A DNA stretch of 64,000 nt from Opisthocomus hoazin. Taxonomy: Eukaryota > Chordata > Aves > Opisthocomiformes > Opisthocomidae. How positions within the stretch are numbered: the stretch's first letter is position 1; each line of letters begins with the position of its first letter. The stretch is from the NCBI RefSeq assembly GCF_030867145.1, contig NC_134434.1, positions 4,154,001 through 4,218,000 of the forward strand, written 5' to 3'. Below are positions 32,966-44,900 of this stretch, in pieces. A program made the translations under genes and the position numbers. The notes below the pieces were generated by a model. The model was not told the origin of the DNA. It saw nothing but the letters and a program-made list of their open reading frames with translations, and searched no databases.

Positions 32966-35900
32966 TAATAATGTAATAATAATAATCTTCCACTGTTACA
33001 AAAGGAGCCAAATTGCAGTTTTTGACAGCGAGGCTTGTCTCCCTGCCTTAAAGCCAGACACCCAGACCCCCCACACAGGCGGGGTGCAGCGCGTGGGCAC
33101 CTCAGATTTGGGTGCAGCCGGGTGCCCTGGGCGGGTTCCCTCTCCCGGGGAGCCTGGGGACACGGGCGTTACCTTCGCGGCGGAGGGCACCGGGAGGGGT
33201 GGGCTCTCCTGCCCCGCTGCCGGCTTGGGGCTGTCGCACTGGCTGCCCTGGCCCGAGGCCGGGTCCCCGCCGTGGCCGTGGGCGCCGTGGGGGTGGTCCT
33301 GTGGGGGAGAGGTGAGCTGGGGGATGGGAGAGGGGATGGGGGGCCAGGGCTGGGGGCCAGGGGCCGGCCAGCCCCAACAGCCTCTGCCCACAGCGGGCTC
33401 CTGGTACCCCGTTCCCCCTGCCCACGCCGTCCCCAGCCCCCCAGTCCATCCCAGATGCCTCGGTCCATCCCAGTCTCCCCATGGCTATCCCAGCCCACTA
33501 TCCTCACTTCCCCCGGCTATCCCGGTCCCCTCCCAGCCCGTCTGTCTCCCCAGCCCATCCCAGTCTCCCAGCCCTCTCCATGCCAGCCCTGTATCCTCGT
33601 CCCCCCCAGTTCACCGTTGGCCCCTCAGTGTCCCCCAGACTAGCCCAGCCTCCAAAGTTCACCCCTGGCCTGCCCCAGTCCCTCCAGTCACTTCCACCCC
33701 AGTCCACTTCAGCTCACCCCAGCCCTCCCAGTCTCCCCATCTCTCACCCAGCCAAGGCTAGTCTCTCCAGTCCCCCCCAGTCTCCCCAGTCCCTGCCAGT
33801 CCCCCCAGTCCCTCCCAGTGTCCCCAAGCCGAGACTAGTCTCCCCTGTCCCCCTTAGTCCCTCCCAGTCTCCCCAAGCCAAGCCTAGTCTCCCCAGTGTC
33901 CCTCCAATCTGCCCAGTCCCCCCCAGTCTCCCCAAGCCAAGCCTAGTCTCCCCAGTCCCTCCCCGCTCCACCTCCTGCCTCCCCCCTCCCCCCAGTCCCC
34001 CCAGTCTCCCCAGTTCCCCCCAGTCTCCCCAGTTCCGCCCAGTCCCCCCAAGCCGAGGGCAGTCTCCCCAGTCCCTCCCCGCTCCACCCCTTGCCTCCCC
34101 CCTCCCCACTCCCCCCAGTCCCCCATGTCATCCCGCCCCCCCGCTGCAGTACCCCCTCCCGCCAGCAGGGGTCGCGGCGGCCCCGTGCAGCCCCGGGTCC
34201 CTCCGCGCGGGGCCGTTGGGGCCCCGCCCCCGCCCACGAGGCGAGCCCCTCCCCTCGGCCCGCGCCTGCCGCGTGCCGCGGGCCCTACCTGGGGCACCCC
34301 GGGGGGGGCGGCGGGGGCCGGCTCCGGGGCCTTGGCGGCGGCCGCCGACTCGGCGGAGCCCGGGGAGTCCTCGCTGCGGGCCTGCTCCGGGGACAGCCCG
34401 TCGTTGCTGCTGTCCTCCTCGAAGGCGAAGGCGTCGGCCGCCTTGGGGAAGCTGACCTGGGTGCCTGCCGGGGGACGAGGGGCGGCGGTCAGGGCCCTGC
34501 CCTGCTGGAAGGGGGGGGGGAGCCTGGTAGGGTGACCCCCTGCCTGCACCCACCTCCTCCAGGCCCGGCTACGGGCGAGGGACGAGGCGCTGGGGAAGCT
34601 GAGGCAGCTCCTCCCGGCTCCAGCGTGCACGGCCTGGGCCATGATGCTGGGGAGAGGGAGAAGAGACCCCCGAGGAGCCCGGCCTGCAGGGGCTGGGAGC
34701 TTGTCATAGCATCACAGAATCACAGAATGGTCAGGGTTGGAAGGGACCTTAAAGAGCATCTGGTTCCAACCCCCCTGCCATCAGCAGGGACATCTTCCAC
34801 CAGCCCAGGTTGCTCAGAGCTCCACCCAACCTGGCCTTGAACCCTGCCAGGGAGGGGGCAGCCACAGCTTCTCTGGGCAACCTGGGCCAGGGCCTCACCA
34901 CCCTCATGGTGAGGCATTTCTTCCTATTATCTGATCTAAATCTGCCCTCTTTTAGTTTACAGTTTTTCCCCCTTGTCCTTGTGAAAAGCCCCTCTCCATC
35001 CTTCCTGTCGGCCCCTTCAGGCACTGGCAGCTGCTCTAAGGCCACCCCGCAGCCTCTCTTCTCCAGCTGAACAGCCCCAGCTCCCTCAGCCTGTCCTCGG
35101 AGGAGAGGTGCTCCAGCCCTCAGATCATCGATTATTTTCGCGGGCAGCTGCAGCTCTCTGATCCCACTGATGGGCTGAGACCCATGGGTGTTAGAGTCAC
35201 CCTTCCCCATCAGCTGAGCACCCTGACCCCAAGCCCACGCCGCGCATGGGAGACTGTCCTGAGCAGAAGAAATGAGGCTGAAAGCCACCAGGAGCGTGAC
35301 CCGCCTGTCCATGGCATGAGGGCCAACACGTGCGGGCCCAGCTGGAGCTGAGCAGAGGCTTCCAGATCCTATCTCTGCCCACAGGCTTCACCCGCGAGAT
35401 GTGCTTCAAGCTGCCACCATTGCCTCTTGGCTGCCCCAGGCGTTGCTTCGCCCCCCTGCAAAGCTCCTGGCACGCTATCTCCTAGTCAGATGGGCAAGAG
35501 CTCTTGACCCCCAGCTTTTGCTGATAAATAAAGTGCTGAAAAAGAAAAGGTCTCATGTGAGGCTCGGGAGGGGTGCAGGTGGGGGTAGGGAAGGAGCAGC
35601 ACGGCCATGCTCGTAATCTCCTCGTGCTCGCATCTGGCGTTTGTCAGGCGGCTTGGCACGCCGATAGCAAGGTGACAAATGGGGAAATAGGAAGGGCCTG
35701 GGGACAAGCTTCCACCTGTCCCCGCTGCTGGGCTAGCAATGTGCGCCTTCTCACTGACACACAGCCTCCTGCTCTGACCCCTGCCCCTATCTGAGAGATA
35801 CGGGTTATCTCCGCTTGCTCCGGCTCGTGGTGCCAGGGCGGGCGAGGAAGCGGCGAGCCCTGGCTCCTTGCCCTGAGCTGCTGCCCAGCCGCCACGTCGG

Positions 35901-38900
35901 GTTGGGGTGTGAGAGCCACTGCGTCCTGCGGAGAGCCTCTCCTCCCCAGTCTCCAGGGCACGGGGCTCCGCGTGTGTCCCTGGAAATAGGGCCTGTCCCC
36001 TCTCCGTCAGAGGCAGCACCCGAGCTGGGTCTTCCCCAAAGAACCTCAAACACTGCGTGGTCTACTGCCTGGGCTGGGTGGGAGCTGCTCCCCACGCCTG
36101 CAGACAAGCGTGGGCACCCTCTTTTGGGAAAAATGGCACCAAGTAAGGGGGAAACTGTGGATCTGCAAGACTCCCGCTGGGCTGGCATTTCATAAGCATG
36201 CGCTGAGAAATGGTGCCAAAGCCGGGAGCTCAAGGGACCTTCAGGACACAGCGGCAGCCCGGAGCACGACAGGAATGCGCTGCATCCTGCTGCTTGATAC
36301 CGGGGGCCTGTGCCTGGTGAGGAATGCTGCCCTTATCTGCTCTGCTCTTGCCCAGCCTGGGGCTGACCGTACTGCTTCGAGATCCCATGTCTCTGCTGTA
36401 ATCTCAGGCAGAATGGTGTTTGCTTGGGGCTGTTTCTAATGCACTGGGTATTGTCCTCTCAAGCATATTGGACGAAGTGATGACAAGGACCTGGTAAAAA
36501 AAGGTTCTTATATCACTGCTCAGCTATGTAGGGCACTGGCGGCCTCCTGTCACTGGGACGTTAGGGCTTTCGGTTGGGGTCTGGCACTTTCTGCTCACCC
36601 TGCCGGAGGTGATTAGAAGAACACGTCAGCTGAACTTTCCACTGTATAAACAGTTGAGATTCCAAGGTTAAAGTGAAATGATTTTAAACCCTGTCATCTT
36701 TCTGGTATTGCAAAAACAAAAGGCTTAACGTTCAGAAGTGCCAGTGCTCATCTCTGCTCTGTGTTCAGTCCTTCGGCCCAAACCGTGAGCACCACAAGGC
36801 GCCCCTGACTCTGAAGATCAGCCTGAGGATCCTTCAGCCTGAGCCAGAAACCTGAGGGCTGGGATTGTGTTCTGGTGCAGGTGCACCACCTCCTTCTCAT
36901 AGCACCCAACAGTACCAGGTAACTTCATGTATGACCCTAATGTGCTGTGTGTTTCGCCCTAAATGGGTTAAAACTGGCTTACAGGGCACATTTTTTCCCC
37001 AGCAATGTGATAGAAGGGCATTGCGAAAGGGAGAGATTTAAAACTGAGCAAATCATTTTAAGCCAGACTTTTTGTTTTTAACAATTTTGTCCCGTAAATC
37101 TCTGTTTACCACAAGCTCCTGACAAGGCAGCTGGAGAGAAACTCTGTTCAAACTTCAAGCCCACTTGCACAGCCTCCAAGCCTCAGCTCTAGTGGATAAA
37201 GTCATGCTCAAACTGCCTTAATGTTTATAAAGGGGGGATTTTTTTAAACCTTTGATTTTTCCACTCTTCTCTCCTTCGATAAGTGGCTGGGGAGATTTTA
37301 CTTGAACTCTCCTTAAAAATTCCTCTTCAGGCAGAGTCCTGGAACATTTCACTTTCAAAGGCAAGAGCTGTGAAACGCTGGAAGTGAAGGAGCCTAAGGA
37401 CCAGCCTGGGAAGCTGCTGTACGAACGCTGCGTGCACTTCACAGCGGGTAAAACAAGAGCAGGAGAAACTGCAGGGCAGGGCAGAGGGGTATCTGAGCCT
37501 GGAATATTTCATTTTCATTTCAACCATTTATGTTGGTTTATGAGATGAAACGACAGTCAAAGTGCTTCCTGTTTCAGCTCCCATTTTCGGCATCACTCCT
37601 GTCATTCAAAGACCCCTCCTGTCCCAGCACCCTGCCAGTGTTCCCAGCTTGCTCTGAGCCCTAGAACAGGCAACATGGGATTATGCCAATGGAAATAGTC
37701 CCGTGAGCTGAGGAACCAGGAGCAACAGAACAAGGGGGCAGAGCATCTCTCAGTGCCTCACTTGAGACCTGAGGGCCCATTTGGACACGCAGAGGTGGCC
37801 CCAGGCTTCAAAAATACGGGCTGCTGTCCTGGCACTGCAGGGCCCTGCTGGCTTTCCTGCTCCTTTCTCTTCTTCTGGACCTCCCTGTCCTGGTACTGGG
37901 GCCTGAGTCAAAATCTGAGTCACCTATTTGCTTTCCGTTGGCTCCCTCACCAGCCTCCCTGCCGCAGCACAGGGGAAATAACTGCGGAGGATTCTGCCTC
38001 CCTCCTCTGGCTGCGGGGCAGGTGATGGAGGAAGACCAAGCTTAGGCATAAGCCGAGTGCTGGGTGCTGGTAGGCAGGAGTGTACCCTGATTTGGGGTGC
38101 AGTCTGCTCCTCGTATTCCCCAGCAGCCCCGCACCCCAGGGATGATTTCCCTTGCCCAGCCATGCAGCATCCTACTCTGTTGGGCCTTGCAAACCACTAG
38201 CATCAGCGGAAAAAAAGAGATCTGCAGCGTCTCTGAACTGGTGCCACTTCACCGCCGTCTGCTGGGATGTAAAAGCTTGTCAGGGCGCGAGTGGGAGAAT
38301 CCAGGCTGGCCTCACAACCAGACATGCGCACCCAGGTCCCCTCCCGCGTGAGGGAGGACGGAATGTCCTGTCTCCAGCTGTATCATTTATGCGCTCAAAG
38401 CCTTTGGGAAGGAAGGGGTTTAAGAAGGGAGGTTTGAGGAGACATGGCTGAACAATTGTGCCTGTTTCTGTGGTCAGTGCTGTAAGAGCGCTCTTTTCAT
38501 AGGCCTGGATATAAGAAAACACAGGCTGTGCTGGACTGGGCTGCTCACTGTGGAAATAATAAAACCTGAGCAATAAATGCAGCTCTTAATTCCAGATGGG
38601 TCACTTCCTGCAGTCGCTGCAGTACGTCCTCGTACCTTGCCAGCCCCTGCCCCGTGTCATGCACACAACACGCACGTTCACTTCTCTACCTTTTATGGCC
38701 TCTTTCACAGCTGAGTCGACAGGAATAATGTTCTTCTCCACCAGCTCCAAAGGACCCGGCCTGAGAGCAATCTTTTCATTGAGATCATCTGCCAGTCGGG
38801 CTCTTTTCAGCTTCATTTGAGTAGACTGAATGGACCCCTCTGCAGCTGAGTCTAAAAGGCCAAATGGAAGGCATCAGTTCAGGACCTGGGGCATCTGTAA

Positions 38901-41900
38901 GCACAGTGCTCGATGAGAATGTGCTCCTCCTTCAACACAGCCTTTCTGGGCTGTGGCCAAAACCTAAGCATGGCTCAGTGCACTGCAGGAGCTGCTCTGG
39001 GGCTGGGAGGCAGGATGCTGGATTAGTTGGGGCTGGTGTGGTTTGGGACACAGGTCCTCCTCTGAACATTAGGTCCAGCTTCTCCGTTCCCAAGTAGGAG
39101 CCTCTGTTTACTAGCTTAGGCTTGCAAACCCAGCCTGCAGCTGGAGCATCCTCTCCAAGGCCCAGGAATGATCTGCAGTGAAAACTTTGTTAACAAACTG
39201 TGACTAACACGAGGGCCAAAGTGGACTCCAGCTCATGCCTGCCAGGAGCCCGTTGGCCCTTGTGAACCCTACTACTGGGGAACAGCTGGAGAAAAGAACC
39301 GTTAACAGTGTTTGACAACTGGAGTAAATGGCTCACAATGGAGGATCAAAAGCTGAGTCTTTGGGAGAGGACATTTGGAAGTGGCATGACTACAGAGCTC
39401 CAGGCCTTCAGGGAAAAAAAAAGCTGGTGGAGAGGAGCATAACAAAGGCAGCTATATCTGGAAGCTACAGCACTACTGAACTCAGATGAGAGGTTCCCAG
39501 TTATTGAGCGGTTACAGAAGAGTGGCCAGTTACAATAGAAAGTGGTGATTTATGGAACCAAAGTGATCTGGCTCCTCGGGTGGCACAAGCGTGAGTAGTG
39601 AAGGAGGGGGATCCTAAACTAGACCATGTCTATACCCTCAGAGGTCTAAAGTAAGAAAGGCTGCCTCTAGGTTGTACTTTCTTCAAAGACTGGACACTCT
39701 TCAGGAAGAGATGCAGTTGGCAACACAAGCTACAGGGCTTGCTACCAGGGAATAACGCTCTTCAGGAGGTCTGGAGAGCTGGTCTAGGGTCATTGCTGGT
39801 CTCAGATTACATAGGGCAGTGAACATAGAACATGAGTTCTTTGAGGTGAACAGTAACAGAAGGTGTGCCTGGATGGTATTTAGATGACAGAAGGTGTCTC
39901 AGCTCACCAATTTCAATCGTCTCTAGGTCCTGTTGTGAACCAGATGGATGTGTAAGTCCATGACACACCAGGGCACACCTCCATGAATTGTGGAGCACGA
40001 TGGGTGGAGGCGTGAGCAGGGCTCTTGCTAAGAGGTGTGCGCTGGGCAGCACAGCCAGCTTGCTCGATGCACAGGCAGGCAGTGTCTGCTCCACCTCTTC
40101 TCCAGCTGTGTCTCGCTGGCCCTGCTCATGCCTAGGGACCGTAGCTGCCTCCACATCTGGTTTACAGCCCCTGGGTTCCCACTCCAGTGTGTATTGCTTC
40201 TATTATTTTACCTAAGGGAAAGACACTTTCCACCTGTTAAATGGGCAATGGTGCTGGCTCTTTTCAGGGATGGAGACCCAAAGGAAAAGTGAGGCAGTGG
40301 CACCGAGCCACTATGGGCCCCTGGCTCAGCCCTGCTGCGTGCCAGGGGAAAAAGAAATCCAGACTTCAGCCACGCTGAGAGCAGAAGCCAGCATTTACAG
40401 TTGCCAGAGAGTGATCTGCTTCTTCAAGGGGACTGACAGAACTCGAGGGGAGAGGCTGCACATCCTCCCTGTCTCTAGGGAGCTTGTTATCTCTGGACAT
40501 CATGAGGGACACCGCAGTGTTCTGCTGTCTGTGATGGGGTGCAGCAGAGCCGGGCCAGCTCTCTGGCTGGGAGGGGACACCAGGACGGGAGAGGGCAGAG
40601 CTGCTGTGGCTCACAGGCTGACAGCAGGGCTCACCCTTTGCATGTGGCTGTACTTGGGTCACTGAGTGCATTGCCATGAATTGTCACATAAAGTACTTAG
40701 AATTAAGGCAAAATGAAAGATATCCAGCTTTGGGAGGGTAGTGCAACCACTTGCTACAGGGATTTCAGCAACCTGGGCAACAAAAGCCCCAGGTATGCTT
40801 TTCCCGAGGAGCAGACCTTGGCACTTCTGTCTAACAGAGTCCTCTCTCACAGCTGTTCTCTACCCCACTGTCCTCTAGAGCATCTCATACTGGTCCCTGC
40901 CAGAGATGGGACAAAGATTAGATGGCCTTGGGTCTGCTTCTGTCAGGGAAAAAATGTGTGTCCTGCATCCTGAAGACCAGGTCTGGACTGAATTCTGTAC
41001 AACGTGTCTCATTTGAACCTGCCTCTCGTGAGCAGCTAGGGCAAAGTTAATTGTGGTGAGAGTCCTGATGGAGCCCAAGTGGGGCAGGAGAGATGTGAGT
41101 CACAAGGCAGGAGACACAAGGAGTATGTGGGAGAAGCTCAGGCAGTCTTACCTTGCAAAATGTGCATATTGACCAGGTCTGATCGCTCAGGCCTGCTTCT
41201 GATCTTGTGCTTGAGATAATCTTCAGTCTGCAGAACACAAATGCAGAGAGTGTTACCTGGCTAGAGCCACAATGAGGTACAGAGAGTGTCTGCCCCTGTG
41301 CCATCCCACGGTTCTTTTGGATTTATCACAAGCTGGGTTGAGTGGGCTCCTAAATGGCATTTTTTTTTTCACTCAGACACTGGCTTGTTCTTGGGCAGAA
41401 GTTCTTCAGAAAGGAAACAATGTGCGTGGAACTGCTGACTGTTCACTATCCCCACTCCTAAGCTGTGTCCTTTCCAATTTCCCTTGAGCTTCTGATGCCT
41501 GAAGTGTTACGAGAGCTGATGGGACAGATGAGACCTATTCACTGGGAGTGGTAGATCTGCTCCCAGCTTAGCATACCGTGTCACCTTTGAGAGCTGCACC
41601 AAGGCAGTTCCAGAGAGTAGTTAGCAATGGTTTCTGTGGGAAACCTGACACTCTGGGGTGAGATGTAAGTCTGAGCAAGTCATGAAGATACCCAGACCAG
41701 GTCAGCCATGAGGCTTAGCCTTCCTGCAGCTCCTGTGCTCTGTGGTTCCTCACTCCAGTTGTGATGTGAGATTGGAAAGATCTAAATTGCAGATCACTGA
41801 AGCTGAGCTTGTGATGGAAATGGTCCTGGAGCCTTGTGGCAACTTCCTCATGGCTTCAGGAACAGAGGCACGCAGAGGTGCAATAATACTTTCCAATAGG

Positions 41901-44900
41901 GCCAAGAAAGTCAGTCTTGTGGGCAGCTGACCTCAAGAATACAGATATAAGCTTATGTCCAGGTGAAGAAAAGCTAGAGCGTGGCTTGAACAAACTATTA
42001 TCTGTTTGCTAAGTTGAGATGCAAGAAGAAATAGCAGAAAAAAATGTACGTAGTTCAAAGATGTTAGACACTTATGGATAAATATAAAAGAACAGCACAA
42101 GCAGCTGGAGCAAAACTGGAAAACCCACAGTACAAAATGTACAGGATCATGAGAAAAAGATTTTATCAGCACTTCTGTAGCCAGGAGAAGGCAATGGAAA
42201 GTGCTGTCTGTGTTCCATAAACAGGAGAAATAGTTGTGGATGCTGCTGAGATGGCTACAGGATTTAATGCCTTTTTAAACCATCTTCGCTAAAAAGATAA
42301 ATAAGTATTTATCAATCAGATGACTAAGCCAAGAACCTTCAGCAACAAAAGAGAAGAAGCTCCAGTTACCAGGTTGGAGAACAGGTTGGAGAATACTCAG
42401 ATGAGTTAAGTGTTCCCAGACAGTTTGAGATACACAAGGCTAGAGTAATAGCAACTATCTGTGGTTCTCCAGGAAACTGGGCAAGGGAGAGCATAATTTC
42501 TTGCTTTAAAGAGATGGAGAGAAGAGACCATGAAATTATAAACCAATCAGGAAGATATTGGACCAAGTAATGAAACAATCTATATAAATGGATTTTGAAG
42601 ATATCAAGGAGTTGAATAACAGCCAGGATGGATTCATCAAGAACAAACCACATCACACCAACCTAATTTCCTTCTATGGAGAGATGACAGATTTCTGTTA
42701 CAGGAATAAACAATGAATGTCATGTAGCTTGACTTTAAGCATGTTTTGACATTATCTCACATGGCTTTCTTATATGCAAGCCAGAGAAATTTGGTCTGGA
42801 TAAGACTAACATAAAAAAGGAGCATAGCTGTGGGTCACTAGAGGAATGAGAAATCGCTCACAGTCTAAACAGAAGAATATATCAAATCATGTAACACAGC
42901 AGTTTTTCCTACTAGTCAATATATTCATTAATGCCTTGGATGATAGAAGACATACTGCTGAACTCTGAATCATTCAAGGCTAACAGATTACAATACAACA
43001 TGATTTGGAGTAACTGAAGAAACGATCTGAAACACGTTTGATACAATTTCAAGAAGGACGTTTGGAAAGGACTGTGTTCAGGTCACAGTTAGCACAGCTA
43101 AGCCAGCTGACTGAGCACTGGGGCGGATGAAGGTTTAATCCACCAGAGATGCTTCTGTAGTTGTCACTGGACGATGGCCTTAGGCAGAAATTAGTTACTG
43201 CATAAATAAACCAAAAAAAATAAAAGCCTCTGGAGAATTTAGTGATCAGCAGCTGAACCACATCCCCAGACCAGCAGGCAGCTTTCTAGGGGCTGCAGTG
43301 AAGAATGCCAGATGGACCCTAGGAATAGCAAGACCCTGTTCTGTGCCCTGCATCTGAAAGGATCCATGGGAAGGGTCTCGAGAACAGCTACAGGAATCGT
43401 TACTGAGCCAGAGGTCAGATCAATGAGGAGAGGCTGAAGGGAAGCGAGGGTGGTCAGTCCAGAGGTGAGATGGCTATAGGGAAAAGGGATGCAAAATGCT
43501 TTTTAAAAGTGCTACAAGATAAAAGATAAACAATTCTGCCTGTGCACGCACATAGGAGAAAAATTAATCAATCAGCTTAAACTTCAAGAGAAAAGCTTGG
43601 GCTGGGAACTGGGGGACACTTGCTAACAGTGCAGGGTAGAGAGCACTGGGGGGGGGTGCTGGGGGGGTGGGATGTCCGTTGGTGGTCACACCTCTGTCAG
43701 GAATGACCCATATGGGGCTGTTCTGCTCTGGGGCAGGGGCGTGACAGCTGTCCCCCACAGTCCCTCCCTGCCACGCTTGGTGAGCTGCTGGGAGTAAGTG
43801 CTAAAGCCCTGCTGAGCCAGACTGCCTCGGGAAAGTCAGCCCACTCTCTGTCCTCCGATCCAACAATCTGTTACAGGACGTTGACTTCAAAGTCTGCTGC
43901 ACTGGCCTGATGCCAGCCTCTAACATGGCCAGTGACATGTTTAAACAAATAATAGACATTTTATTTACTGAAGTCTTTACAATTTCTTACCCTTCCCCCC
44001 GTATTTTTTCCCCAGCTTATTTTCACCAACACAATCCCTTGTTTGGACTGTGTCTAGGTTTGCCTGGTTTCTGTGCCAGGTCGGAGCACCTGAGTGCAAT
44101 TAAATTCACCTAATGCATTTCCAGCTAACCCTCAGACCAGGTCCTGGCTCGGACTAAGCTTGAATTGCTGTCCTACAGATGTGGTGGTGTTCTTGTTGAA
44201 CCTGGCATTCACACTGCATCAGTCTGACCTTCTGCTGTGATTTCAGTTCCTTTTCACGCTTGCTGTTTGTAAACTGCATTTGTGTCACTGTGGTGCAAAT
44301 TGCGGGGAAAAAAAAAGACCTCAGGTGTGGTGGTTTTTTTTAGCATCAGCTGAAGCAGGAGAGCTTTCAAAACACATGAAAGTGGTTATTGTTATCTGCT
44401 TTCTGGAGGGATATCAGCTAAACAACAAATGCCATTGAGTAATTATCCAGAAGCAGCCGCTGCTCCTTCCCTGTCACAGCTCTAAGCAGGGCACCCTTGC
44501 AATGGAATTTATGTTTGTCGTGGGCTGTGCTCATTAGTGTCCTTGTCAGCATGCTTTAAACGTGCGTGCAGTTTGGGATAGACTAGACCATCCTTTCCTT
44601 TTCCCCAGGCAACTAGCCAGTGAAAGCCTTTGAAGAGAAAGACAGAGACACAAATGTATACTTAAACTGTAAAATACAGGACACTTCAAGGATACTTTGG
44701 ATTGCTTGAAATTTTGTAAGCAAGCTAATTTTTCAGAGTCCTATTATGTTTCTTATGCTAACCGTTTATTACCACAGGAGACTTGGGGCAAGTGATATGG
44801 AGTGTGTTTAAGTTCAGAAGAGCACTTCTCCGTATTTCACAATCATTCTTCCTTGCAAAGGTCCTTCTCCACGTGACTGCAAGCACGTTTTGCAGATTAG

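Noticed and set aside
33481..34455. 324-codon proline/serine-rich open frame on the + strand, and similar frames on both strands
   Set aside because: Created by the CCCAGTCTCC array and the CpG-rich exon 6 in antisense. Low-complexity composition, no start or splice context.
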